64,000 nt of DNA from Stutzerimonas stutzeri. Lineage in GTDB: Bacteria > Pseudomonadota > Gammaproteobacteria > Pseudomonadales > Pseudomonadaceae. Positions 51,232-62,794 of this stretch are shown piece by piece (position 1 is the stretch's first letter; every line of letters starts with the position of its first letter). The notes under the pieces are model-generated. The model searched no databases and was not told the DNA's origin. It saw only the letters and a program-made list of their open reading frames with translations. A program made the position numbers and the translations under genes. The stretch covers positions 124,001-188,000 of the forward strand of contig NZ_JAMOHZ010000005.1 of assembly GCF_024448715.1 (NCBI RefSeq), read 5' to 3'.

Positions 51232-51953
51232 TGCAGCGCTTCAGCCGCTTCGGATACAAATAGATAGCCTTTGCCACGCACGGTCTTGATCAGCCGTGGA
51301 TGCTCAGGGTCGTCACCGATCTTGGGGCGAATGCGCGAAATACGCACATCGATGGAACGGTCCTGGCCGTCGTATTCGATGCCGCGCAATTCGGAAAAGA
51401 TCTGCTCGCGGGACATGATTCGTCCTGGATTGGAGGTCAACAGCCAGAGCAGGTCGAACTCCGCTCCGGTCAGCTCGATGCCTTCGCCGCGCAACCAGGC
51501 CTCGCGCAGCGCGTTATCGACCACCAGCGGGCCGTACTGCAAACGCTTGCCGTTGGACGCCGGGGCCGGCTCCGCGCCTTCACGCCGACGCAGCAGTGCA
51601 CGAATCCGTGCCAACAGCAGGCGTGGACGCACCGGTTTGCACACGTAGTCGTCGGCACCGATTTCCAGCCCCAGCACCTGATCGAGATCATCGGCGCGGG
51701 CGGTAAGCATCAGAATCGGGCCATCGTAGCGATGGCGCACTTTGCGGCAGATAGTCAGCCCGTCCTCACCCGGCAACATCAGATCGAGCACCACCAGATC
51801 GGGCCGCTCATTCACGATGCGCTCGGCAGCCAGGGCGCCGTCCGCTTCGATCGACACCTGCATGCCATTACCTTCGAGATACTCGCGGGTCAGCTCGGCC
51901 AACCGCTGGTCATCTTCGACAATCAGGATGTTCCACGACTCTTGATCCACCAT
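51228..51953 (-). CDS. OmpR/RstA-family response regulator
   Basis: A 241-residue regulator: a receiver domain with acidic pocket ILIVEDDQ, phospho-Asp in VVLDLMLPGEDG and the KPVRP loop, followed by an OmpR-type winged helix ending RLIKTVRGKGYLFV. The ATG at 51953 has GGAGGG upstream, better than the earlier in-frame start. First gene of the two-component operon with the RstB-like kinase. Targets are unknown. Confidence 0.92.
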   Translation of the reverse strand: MVDQESWNILIVEDDQRLAELTREYLEGNGMQVSIEADGALAAERIVNERPDLVVLDLMLPGEDGLTICRKVRHRYDGPILMLTARADDLDQVLGLEIGADDYVCKPVRPRLLLARIRALLRRREGAEPAPASNGKRLQYGPLVVDNALREAWLRGEGIELTGAEFDLLWLLTSNPGRIMSREQIFSELRGIEYDGQDRSIDVRISRIRPKIGDDPEHPRLIKTVRGKGYLFVSEAAEALQ

Positions 51954-52111
51954 GCGCCCTCCCCAGACCATCGGCCGCATTGTAGCGTTACGCCGAGGCG
52001 AGATGGCAGCGGTTGCGACCGCGACTTTTTCGCTTCAAACGCAACCATAGCCGCGGCTGTTCAGGTGTCAGAAAAAGTGCTGCCAGAAGGCCTTTTGACG
52101 CCTTTGACAAA

Positions 52112-52127
52112 ACACCACATATAGTGT
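52112..52127. promoter_or_regulatory. NrdR-box-like palindrome 1
   Basis: ACAC-CACATATA-GTGT (4+8+4) closely matches the NrdR box consensus ACACwATATATwGTGT; the symmetric arms extend to AAACAC/GTGTTT. Confidence 0.6.
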
Positions 52128-52256
52128 TTGCGTTTCGGAGCGCCAAGCGTCTGAAACGGTGTTCTCAACCCCGTATTTCGTCCGGCTACAGCGCAGCCCC
52201 GCGATGGCGCGGCTTGCATGCAGGAGCCACGCTTTAACCCACAACCCACTCACACG

Positions 52257-52265
52257 TTATCCACA
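52257..52265 (+). promoter_or_regulatory. DnaA box
   Basis: TTATCCACA, a perfect DnaA consensus box, lies about 490 bases upstream of nrdA. In E. coli DnaA regulates nrdAB through such boxes. Confidence 0.6.
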
Positions 52266-52333
52266 GGTTATTCATTTCTGGCACCTTGCGCCGGACCAGA
52301 AGCGGCACTATCGTGTCACTCCTTGCCGTTTCA

Positions 52334-52349
52334 ACCCCATATGTTGGGT
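52334..52349. promoter_or_regulatory. NrdR-box-like palindrome 2
   Basis: ACCC-CATATGTT-GGGT has the same 4+8+4 spacing but diverged half-sites, so it may be a weak NrdR site. Confidence 0.4.
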
Positions 52350-52524
52350 GTGAACAGCCAAGCAGACACAAATGCCGAATAAAGCAAGCAAAATAGTTCG
52401 CTCTGATTTTTGACCGCCTCGCGCCCGCACCCGAGCGCGAAGATCGATGCCGCAGGCCCCGAACTTGCGGAGCCCAACGTTGATTTTGTTTACGCCCAGC
52501 AGTAGCGCACACGCCAAGCGCATC

Positions 52525-52540
52525 ACACTACATGTTGTGT
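52525..52540. promoter_or_regulatory. NrdR-box-like palindrome 3
   Basis: ACAC-TACATGTT-GTGT has perfect consensus half-sites and correct spacing, 215 bases before nrdA. Confidence 0.6.
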
Positions 52541-52755
52541 TTTGAGGTTGTGATCTTCACAACGCCTGACTATGCTTCGGAACATTCGATTCGCCACCCC
52601 TGGTGCCGGATCGTTTCCAGTTTTGAGTTACCCCATGGGCCGGTTCGCCGGGGCATGGTTCATGCAACACGAGACATGCAAATTCGAGAAGAAGGCCGCT
52701 CATAAAGCAGGCCTGACACCTAACGCGTTAGAGACAGAGAGAATCCGGAGATCCC

Positions 52756-55647
<2,892 letters not shown>

Positions 55648-55886
55648 GGTGTTTGGCTGACGCACGAATCTGAGCGGACCGCGCGTTATTGTCCGCCAAG
55701 CCGGCCCCCATCACGTACATGCGTACGCTCAGGGGCTCCGACTTGGCAGACGCCTAGCGCTGCCTCGCTCAGCTTCGCGCTCACACCGCATGGATGCTGA
55801 AAAGCGCGCTTTTCGTAGGAGCGAGGGGGCGCCTAGTCCTTGTTCGCGAAAACTAGTCGGGACGCCTGCGCGGACCGGACCAATTT

Positions 55887-55909
55887 GTAGGAGCGAGCTT
55901 GCTCGCGAA
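55887..55909 (+). repeat. REP element
   Basis: A perfect plus-type REP (GTAGGAGCGAGCTTGCTC...) between nrdA and nrdB; a degenerate copy begins at 55815. Confidence 0.88.
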
Positions 55910-55970
55910 GCGCTATCCGCCAACTCCCCAGCCGAGTTAACGCATAGCCCGAGGCCACCTCAAATCCAGT

Positions 55971-56008
55971 CCCCTCGCCCCTCCGGGGAGAGGGCTAGGG
56001 TGAGGGGC
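55971..56008. repeat. CT/GA-rich palindrome
   Basis: CCCCTCGCCCCTCCGGGGAG followed by AGGGCTAGGGTGAGGGG folds on itself; related to the element at 24966-25020. Confidence 0.65.
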
Positions 56009-56178
56009 AAGCCCACCAGACAACACAAAGGCCGGGCCCAACCCCCGACCCGATACAGAACACAAAGGGCGCAGGGCACCACCACCCTCCCCAACCCAAA
56101 CACCCGCTTTTGCGCACAAACCAAAAGCCCAAAACACTTCCGACCGGCCACACCGGTCCCCAATCAGGAGAAACCGCC

Positions 56179-57447
56179 ATGCTGAGCTGGGACGAATTCG
56201 ACGAAGAAGAAACCACCGCCACCGCCACGCCGGGCGTCGCCACGCCGGCCGCCGCCCAAGCCGCTGTCGCCACAACCGAAGCACCGGCCAAACTCGACCA
56301 GGACGCCGCTGGCTCCGTCGAAGAAGCCCGCGCCGTTGCCTCTGACGACTCCGCTGCTATCGCCCGCGCCAAGAAGGCCTTGGACGACCTCGACATCCAG
56401 GAAGGCCTGGACGACCTCGAAGGCGCCTCCGCCCGCGTTCACGTCGGCGACAAGCAGATGATCAACGCCCGCGCTGACCTCAACCAGCTCGTACCCTTCA
56501 AGTACGACTGGGCCTGGCAGAAGTATCTGGATGGTTGCGCCAACCACTGGATGCCGCAGGAAGTGAACATGAACGCCGACATCGCCCTGTGGAAGAGCAA
56601 GGACGGCCTCAGCGAAGACGAACGCCGCATCGTCATGCGCAACCTCGGCTTCTTCTCCACCGCCGACAGCCTGGTCGCCAACAACCTCGTCCTGGCCGTG
56701 TACCGCCTGATCACCAACCCCGAGTGCCGCCAGTACATCCTGCGCCAGGCCTTCGAAGAGGCGATCCACACCCACGCCTACCAGTACTGCATCGAATCGC
56801 TGGGCATGGATGAAGGCGAGATCTTCAACATGTACCACGAGATCCCGAGCGTCGCGAAGAAAGCCTCCTGGGGCCTCAAGTACACCCGTTCGATCTCCAA
56901 CCCCGAGTTCACCACCGGCACCGTCGAGACCGACAAAGAATTCCTGCGCAACCTCATCGCCTACTACTGCGTACTGGAAGGCATCTTCTTCTACTGCGGC
57001 TTCACCCAGATCCTCTCCATGGGCCGCCGCAACAAGATGACCGGCACCGCCGAGCAGTTCCAATACATCCTGCGCGACGAGTCTATGCACCTGAACTTCG
57101 GCATCGACGTGATCAACCAGATCAAGATCGAAAACCCACACCTGTGGGACGCCGCCATGAAGGACGAAGCGACCCAGATGATCCTTCAGGGTACGCAGCT
57201 GGAAATCGAATACGCCCGCGACACCATGCCCCGCGGCGTCCTCGGCATGAACGCCTCGATGATGGAGGACTACCTCAAATTCATCGCCAACCGCCGCCTG
57301 ACGCAGATTGGGTTGAAGGAAGAGTACCCGGGCACCACCAACCCGTTCCCGTGGATGAGCGAGATCATGGACCTCAAGAAGGAGAAGAACTTCTTTGAGA
57401 CGCGGGTTATTGAGTATCAGACGGGTGGGGCGCTGAGCTGGGATTGA
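56179..57447 (+). CDS. nrdB: Class Ia ribonucleotide reductase small subunit NrdB
   Basis: Carries the diiron-tyrosyl radical cofactor for NrdA. It has 422 residues from the ATG at 56179, which has AGGAG upstream; the open frame before it is intergenic sequence. An Ala/Thr/Glu-rich N-terminal segment of about 90 residues precedes the ferritin-like core. Metal and radical residues lie in [18 protein letters not shown] and [12 protein letters not shown]. The C-terminus [11 protein letters not shown] repeats the N-terminal LSWDEFDE pattern and is the peptide that docks to NrdA. Confidence 0.96.
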   Translation: MLSWDEFDEEETTATATPGVATPAAAQAAVATTEAPAKLDQDAAGSVEEARAVASDDSAAIARAKKALDDLDIQEGLDDLEGASARVHVGDKQMINARADLNQLVPFKYDWAWQKYLDGCANHWMPQEVNMNADIALWKSKDGLSEDERRIVMRNLGFFSTADSLVANNLVLAVYRLITNPECRQYILRQAFEEAIHTHAYQYCIESLGMDEGEIFNMYHEIPSVAKKASWGLKYTRSISNPEFTTGTVETDKEFLRNLIAYYCVLEGIFFYCGFTQILSMGRRNKMTGTAEQFQYILRDESMHLNFGIDVINQIKIENPHLWDAAMKDEATQMILQGTQLEIEYARDTMPRGVLGMNASMMEDYLKFIANRRLTQIGLKEEYPGTTNPFPWMSEIMDLKKEKNFFETRVIEYQTGGALSWD

Positions 57448-58291
57448 GCTTCCAAATCGTAGGTTTTCAACGAGCACTGAAATTTTTTCACTGAATGTTG
57501 AAACGACGCACCAAAACAGCGCAAAGCCGTTGTCATGCTAAAAGGCAGCGGCGTTCCGCGTAGGGTCGTGAGCGGCGCAGCACGACCATTGCGCCTAAAG
57601 GAGTGCGATATGCTCTCCTGTAGCTGACGCCAATCACTATGTTTTTTGCGGTTTTGGCAATAGCACCCTGTCTACCGCTTTGGCGCATCCAGTTATGGTA
57701 CTTCAGACTGACTGCTTCTGGCCCGGAGTGCGTAAGAACGCCCCGGTAATGGGGCCGGTTTGGCGAGCTCTAGTAGGTTATTTCGTTCCTAGACTTCTAT
57801 GGAACAGCTGTTTTTAAGCTGGAGCTACCAGTGCTGAGATTGCGCCCCGCCTAGCTCTTGCTTTGGCGAAAGCAATCAACACATCGTTCGGAGCTGACCG
57901 AGGCTTCTTTCGCGTTGGTTATGACTACTCGATAAAGCGCTCTGGTGATCGCCTCCACGTATGCTTTTTGAATACGCAAACGAAAATGGAGGCCGGACAT
58001 TTCGGCCAATATTGTGTTGGGAGAGCAACAAGCATGATCTTGTGGGCGCGGTAATAGCACTGCCGGCGGAGCGGTAGGCCTTGCGTCATGCGCGTTGACT
58101 TATGGCCGAGAGCGTTCGCTCATGACTGGCCGGTGTCGGCCAAAAGCTGCCCGTTAAATTGCCTACGGGTAGTCCGTTAGTCTATTCATGACAACCATTT
58201 AGTAGAGATCGAGCACTTTGCATTACTTTCGCCCAGTCATGCGTGCTTTCGGTAATATCCGGGATATCTAAGGATTGCCGAAGGTTAAGAA
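57448..58291. other. Structured leader region upstream of the RT-nitrilase gene
   Basis: 844 bases with no convincing gene. Several short hairpins are visible: GGTCGTG/CACGACC (57564-57587), CCCCGGTAATGGGG near 57740, GGCCGGACATTTCGGCC near 57993 and GGCCGGTGTCGGCC near 58128. Composition is less GC-rich than the core chromosome. Several defence RTs use a non-coding RNA encoded next to the RT gene, so this is where to look. Confidence 0.5.
58255..58267. promoter_or_regulatory. Palindrome upstream of the RT gene
   Basis: ATATCC-G-GGATAT is a perfect 13-base palindrome 24 bases before the ATG, in position for an operator or a short leader structure. Confidence 0.4.
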
Positions 58292-61200
58292 ATGGACGTC
58301 GCTGAAATATCGGTATCGCTTTCCGACCTTGGCCTTGCCTACCGCAAGGCCAAGGTTGACCTCTACTACTCAACCAACCCCTCGCTGTTCGACATCGTCG
58401 ACTATGAAGATGATCTGGGCAAGAACCTTGCTCGTCTGAAAGAACAGATTGAAGCCAGTAGCGAGGATTGGGTGAAAGAGCCCGATTTTCTAGGCACTTG
58501 GACGCTGGCACCCAAAGAAATCCGGCCAGAGAAGGCAGAGAAGGCAGAGAAGGCAGAGAAGGATCAAAGCCTGATCTTCGCCTCACCGGAAGCTGAGTGG
58601 CTAAGCGCGACGGAGGCCGGCAATCAACCCACCGCCGTATTCCGCCTCATGGCCCGCTGCAGCATCGACTTTCACGTGCTGTCATCGCTCTGGATGATGG
58701 AAGTCGGCGGTCTCTTCGACAAGCAGCTCAGCAGCAACGTCTTTGGCAGCCGCCTGCGCCGTAACCGGCATGACGAGATCAACACGTGGGCACTTGGCTC
58801 CTTCAAGCCTTACCTCAGGCCCTTTCGCGAGTGGCGCGACGGTGGCATCAAGGCGATGCGCACTGCCCTGAGCGAGAAGAAAAAAGTATTAGCCCTGACA
58901 GCCGATGTCAGCAGTTTCTATCACGAGCTAAGCCCCGGTTTTATGCTCGATGATAGCTTCCTCAAGTTAGCCAAAATTGAGCTGAGCGAATCGCAGTCAA
59001 AACTTAACCGCCTGTTCATCTCCGCCTTGTTGGCCTGGGCACAAGAAACACCACTAAAAAAAGGTTTACCCGTCGGTTTGCCTGCGTCTGCTGTAGTCGC
59101 AAACGCGGCGCTACTCAAGCTCGACCAGTTCATCGAGCAACAAGTAGTACCGCTTTATTACGGTCGTTATGTGGATGACATTCTGCTGGTCATGGAAAAC
59201 GCCAGCGACATCAAAAGCACCGAGCAGTTTTGGGAGTGGATTTTTAGTCGCGACGGCGGAAAGGATCTGCTCAAAAAAGATAAAGGCAGCATCCTGTTCA
59301 AGCCTGACTATCTCAAAAAGGACCGCATCGCTTTTGAAAACAGCAAAAACAAGCTGTTCATCCTTGGGGGCTCTGCAGGCACCGCTCTGGTCAACGCCAT
59401 TTCCGAACAGATCAACCAACGTGCCAGCGAATGGCGCGCTTTACCGGACCTGCCGAATTCGCCCAACACCGTGGCAACGGATCTGCTCAAAGCTACCAAC
59501 CTAGCCGGTGAGCAAGCAGACAACCTACGCAAAACAGATGCCCTGACGCTGCACCGAGCTGGCTTTGCACTCAGCCTCCGCAACTACGAAGCCTTCGAAC
59601 GTGATATCCCCCCAGAGGACTGGCAAGCACACCGTCATGCCTTTTTCGCCGCAGTCATCGAGCATCTGCTGACCCCGGTGAAGTTCTTCGAGCTGGCTCA
59701 ATACCTGCCACGTATCATCCGTATGGCTACGGCCTGTGAAGATTTTGAGTACCTAGACAAGATCATCAGCGCACTCACTGGCCTAATCAACAAAGTTGAA
59801 AATGACTGCACTCTGGAGATCAAAAGCCTGACCGTGACCGACGTGCCAGCCGAAGCCCGACATTTATGGAAACGATCTATCTGGGAAGTTACAGCGCAGA
59901 GCATCGTTTCAGCTTTTCCTTCCCGCCTAAGCAAGTCGGGGGCTACCGCTTGGAAGAACCAGATGACAAGCCATATGGAGAGCCTTGCCTTCATCATCTG
60001 GAGTAACTTCCTGGTCAGGCCAATGAACATCACCAGCCAGCACATACAGAAGCTTCAAGCTCGTATGTTCAGCTTCGACCTTGCCCATATTCCCCTTCGC
60101 TTTGGAGGCCTTCCTCAGGAAATGGTCAGCCAGCGCGGTATTCCACTCCGTAAAAACCTCACAACTGCTGACTTAGAGAAATTGCTGCCTGATGAGATGA
60201 GCGACGGCATCGCCACGCTGGCCAATTGGCTCAGGTTTAAACGCGGTACACCGCCTGGACTTACCTTTGCCACTCGACCGTTCAGCCTCAATGAGCTCTA
60301 CCTCATAGTGCCCACTCCTTTTGCTGCCTCCAGCCGCCAGACCCTGGGGCTTGTGGTGCAGGCACTACGAGGCTTTGAGCTGACTGAGCACAAGATGCCG
60401 CACCTCGACAAAAAGCAGGTGTTGTATATCCCCGACGGAGATCCCAAAGCCAAGCAGACCATCGCTGTAGCGAGCTTGGAAACCAAAGATGAAAGCTTTA
60501 CCGCCGCGATCATGGGATTGCCCGACCCGGACGGTCTGCACCGTTACCAACGGATCAATCGCCTGATCAACGAACTGATCTCTCGGCCTGACGGCGCTGG
60601 TTACTTGATCCTCCCGGAAGTGGCATTACCACCCCAATGGTTTATGCGTATCGCCGACAAGCTCAAGGGCCGTGGCATATCTTTGATCACCGGGGTCGAG
60701 TACCTCCACGCGCCGAAAAAGTATGTACGCCACCAGGTTTGGGCTTCGCTCACTCACGACGGTCTTGGGTTCCCTTCGCTGATGCTCTATCGCCAGGATA
60801 AACAACGTCCAGCATTCCATGAGGAGCAAGAGCTCTTTCGTCTGGCCGGCCTACAGATGAAGCCCGCTCAAGAACAGCAGTGGCAAAAGCCTCCAGTCAT
60901 CCAGCATGGTGAATTCCGCTTTGCCATCATGATTTGTAGCGAGCTGACGAATATCCGCTACCGCGCTGACCTACGCGGCCAGGTCGATGCGCTGTTTGTT
61001 CCAGAGTGGAACAGCGACACCGACACATTCAATGCGCTGGTGGAGTCTGCCGCCCTGGATATTCATGCCTACATCATCCAGTGCAACAACCGCCGCTTCG
61101 GTGATAGCCGTATCCGCGCCCCATACAAGGACCGCTGGAAACGCGACATTTTGCGCGTCAAGGGGGGCAACCACGACTACTGCATTACAGGTGAAATCGA

Positions 61201-61321
61201 CGTATTGAGCCTGCGCCAGTTCCAGTCCAGCCACCGCTCGCCAGCCTCAGGTTTTAAGCCTGTACCAGATGGTTTTAGCGAGGATATGGCCGCGGATCGG
61301 AAAGTATTACCCAAGGCATAG
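58292..61321 (+). CDS. Reverse transcriptase-nitrilase fusion, DRT1-like defence protein
   Basis: A 1009-residue protein. The RT domain shows motif A at Asp205 (LTADVSSFYHEL), GLPVGLPAS at 258-266 and the catalytic YVDD at 293-296 (YYGRYVDDILL). Residues about 400-660 are mostly helical and resemble the alpha-repeat region of UG/Abi-type RTs. The C-terminal 720-980 is a C-N hydrolase (nitrilase) domain with the triad Glu776 (LILPEVALP), probable Lys837 and Cys882 (IMICSELTN). RT-nitrilase fusions of the UG1 group are DRT1 anti-phage systems; exact subgroup is not certain. A PEKAEKAEKAEK linker sits at about 79-90. ATG at 58292 with a weak AAGG site. Confidence 0.88.
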   Translation: MDVAEISVSLSDLGLAYRKAKVDLYYSTNPSLFDIVDYEDDLGKNLARLKEQIEASSEDWVKEPDFLGTWTLAPKEIRPEKAEKAEKAEKDQSLIFASPEAEWLSATEAGNQPTAVFRLMARCSIDFHVLSSLWMMEVGGLFDKQLSSNVFGSRLRRNRHDEINTWALGSFKPYLRPFREWRDGGIKAMRTALSEKKKVLALTADVSSFYHELSPGFMLDDSFLKLAKIELSESQSKLNRLFISALLAWAQETPLKKGLPVGLPASAVVANAALLKLDQFIEQQVVPLYYGRYVDDILLVMENASDIKSTEQFWEWIFSRDGGKDLLKKDKGSILFKPDYLKKDRIAFENSKNKLFILGGSAGTALVNAISEQINQRASEWRALPDLPNSPNTVATDLLKATNLAGEQADNLRKTDALTLHRAGFALSLRNYEAFERDIPPEDWQAHRHAFFAAVIEHLLTPVKFFELAQYLPRIIRMATACEDFEYLDKIISALTGLINKVENDCTLEIKSLTVTDVPAEARHLWKRSIWEVTAQSIVSAFPSRLSKSGATAWKNQMTSHMESLAFIIWSNFLVRPMNITSQHIQKLQARMFSFDLAHIPLRFGGLPQEMVSQRGIPLRKNLTTADLEKLLPDEMSDGIATLANWLRFKRGTPPGLTFATRPFSLNELYLIVPTPFAASSRQTLGLVVQALRGFELTEHKMPHLDKKQVLYIPDGDPKAKQTIAVASLETKDESFTAAIMGLPDPDGLHRYQRINRLINELISRPDGAGYLILPEVALPPQWFMRIADKLKGRGISLITGVEYLHAPKKYVRHQVWASLTHDGLGFPSLMLYRQDKQRPAFHEEQELFRLAGLQMKPAQEQQWQKPPVIQHGEFRFAIMICSELTNIRYRADLRGQVDALFVPEWNSDTDTFNALVESAALDIHAYIIQCNNRRFGDSRIRAPYKDRWKRDILRVKGGNHDYCITGEIDVLSLRQFQSSHRSPASGFKPVPDGFSEDMAADRKVLPKA
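58527..58562 (+). repeat. Four perfect 9-base tandem repeats in the RT gene
   Basis: CAGAGAAGG occurs four times in a row, coding for the KAE repeats of the N-terminal linker. Copy-number change would stay in frame. Confidence 0.9.
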
Positions 61322-61456
61322 ATTAGAAAATGAATAGGTATAGAGAACAACGCTTTGCACTGCTGATGCGCGATAGATTTGTTGAGTCTCATCAGTTCAA
61401 CGCACCACATTCGCCGGCACTCGGATAGTCAGCCGCAGGGAAAGGGTGAGAGGCCT

Positions 61457-62302
61457 ATGAATACCATCCCGCTTACAGATACGATCGTCCATGCATTGGC
61501 GCAGCTTGTAGACGACTCAGGAAATAATGGCAATTACCGCGAGCTATCCCATGCCGACATTGAGTTTCAAGTAAATACCGCCGGTCTTTCTAAACATGAT
61601 CCAAGGCAGCAAGGGCAAACCATTGGCAAAGCGAAGCGAGTTCGTGCGGTTCTTTACAGTGCGATGGAACTACAGCCTGAGGCAGGGTCTCGCTTAGTCG
61701 CTGGACTCCTATCTAAAGTCCGGGCCTGTGGCGGTTTCCGCGAAACTTCTGCGAATTACGTGGGCCGGGAGGCCGTGGATAACGCTAAGGGAGCTTTCAA
61801 CGCAGAAGGCTTTAATCTAGCGGACGATGGAACTGTATCCCCCAAAGTTTTGACCGCGCTCGCCGGGGCAGAATTGACTGATGCTTTGTGGGCCTATGCC
61901 CTTCGTGCCCAGAAAGGGGCTGAAGATGCGGCGCTCGTAGCGGGCACTGGAAAGGATTTATTAGAGGCAACTGCAGCCCACGTGCTTATGAGCCTCGAAG
62001 GTCGTTATCCAGAAAAGGCGAATTTCCAGGGCCTATTAGGCATGGCCTTCATTGCCCTTGAGCTAGCAGTGCCAGAGATTCCCGAGCAGCCTGGTGAACC
62101 TGCAATTAGGTCGATGGAGCGTGGCCTGTTCACCGCTGCTCTCGGCGTCAACCGAGTACGAAATAAGCAGGGTGCTGGCCATGGGAGACCTTGGGTGCCC
62201 ACGCTCTCATCGGAGGAGGCTAAAGCTGCGATCGAGATCGTAGGTACTATCTCGGCATACTTGCTCGGCAAGCTGGCGAAACGTGAGCGTCGACTGTCTT
62301 AG
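61457..62302 (+). CDS. Abortive-infection family protein (Abi_C-type C-terminus)
   Basis: A 281-residue protein from the ATG at 61457, which has a GAGAGG ribosome-binding site; earlier in-frame codons lack one. The N-terminal part (about 1-130) is of unknown fold. The C-terminal part, with FTAALGVNRVRNKQGAGHG and AAIEIVGTISAYLLGKL, has the RNK-x-G-x-GHG pattern of the abortive-infection C-terminal domain (PF14355-like, from memory). It lies 135 bases after the RT-nitrilase gene on the same strand and may be a second component or an independent defence gene. Mechanism unknown. Confidence 0.7.
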   Translation: MNTIPLTDTIVHALAQLVDDSGNNGNYRELSHADIEFQVNTAGLSKHDPRQQGQTIGKAKRVRAVLYSAMELQPEAGSRLVAGLLSKVRACGGFRETSANYVGREAVDNAKGAFNAEGFNLADDGTVSPKVLTALAGAELTDALWAYALRAQKGAEDAALVAGTGKDLLEATAAHVLMSLEGRYPEKANFQGLLGMAFIALELAVPEIPEQPGEPAIRSMERGLFTAALGVNRVRNKQGAGHGRPWVPTLSSEEAKAAIEIVGTISAYLLGKLAKRERRLS

Positions 62303-62487
62303 TTGCAAGCCGCCGGACTCCAATTGATCGAGGAAAAATCCGCTACATCCCCAAGCCCACCAAGGTGCGGGCTGAGCCACGAGGCATCACTGAAGCCATG
62401 CCTCCGGCACAGCTCCTTCACCGGCACACCGGCCTCTGCCTGCTTGAGAAAGTCGAGAATCTGTTCTTCCGTAAAACGCTTTTTCAC
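62299..62487 (-). pseudogene. Truncated IS3-family transposase OrfA
   Basis: GTG-started frame whose first 36 residues (MKKRFTEEQILDFLKQAEAG, then VPVKELCRRHGFSDAS) are the N-terminal helix-turn-helix of an IS3-family OrfA. After residue 36 the sequence departs from the family and the frame ends in unrelated DNA, so this is a remnant. It is convergent with the Abi-type gene and overlaps its stop. Confidence 0.8.
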
Positions 62488-62555
62488 TGCCGTCTCCTGC
62501 TCGGAAAACGGACTCTACTAAGTTCGGCGTGGTACTGAAATTGGGGAGCAGGTCA
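62380..62555 (-). mobile_element. IS3-family left-end remnant
   Basis: The minus strand starting at 62555 begins TGACCTGCTCCCC, an IS3-type terminal repeat, and runs through the orfA start to the truncation near 62380. About 176 bases remain; no orfB or right end is present. Confidence 0.7.
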
Positions 62556-62794
62556 CCTTTCGCGAAGGGCCGTAACCGACGTGATGCGGACTACTGCTAA
62601 CTTTTGACCGCAAAGATCTCAAGCATTTTCTAGGCGGAGAGAGTTTCGTCTTAATAGTCGAAGCGGTCTATCAGTGGTAGAACTCTGGAGTTTTCGAGTG
62701 ACGGACTGAGCTGAGCCCCCTTCGCTATATAGCGATACGGTGACGCGCATCTTCTTCAGTGTTGCACTGAGCCAACCCACTACCGCTCAAACAA

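Larger units (their letters stand above)
51954..52755. other. Long regulatory region upstream of nrdA
   Basis: About 800 bases with no gene I can support. It holds three NrdR-like palindromes, a perfect DnaA box and the promoters of nrdA and of the divergent regulator. AT content rises around 52240-52400. Confidence 0.7.
55648..56178. other. nrdA-nrdB intergenic region
   Basis: About 530 bases without a gene, unusually long for these partners. It contains a degenerate REP at 55815, a full REP at 55887 and a CT/GA palindrome at 55971, all annotated or noted separately. Confidence 0.7.

Noticed and set aside
51954-52755. Small frames in the nrdA leader
   Set aside because: None has a good start site or protein-like composition; regulatory palindromes explain the region better.
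56164-57477. Open frame of about 437 codons antisense to nrdB
   Set aside because: Shadow of nrdB; composition is typical of reversed codon-biased sequence.
57863-58054. 63-codon frame in the leader of the RT gene (and its antisense counterpart)
   Set aside because: No ribosome-binding site, no family resemblance and no coding bias; left as part of the non-coding leader.
58527-58562. CRISPR-like or phase-variable repeat
   Set aside because: The 9-base repeats have no spacers and keep the reading frame, so they are neither a CRISPR array nor a phase switch.
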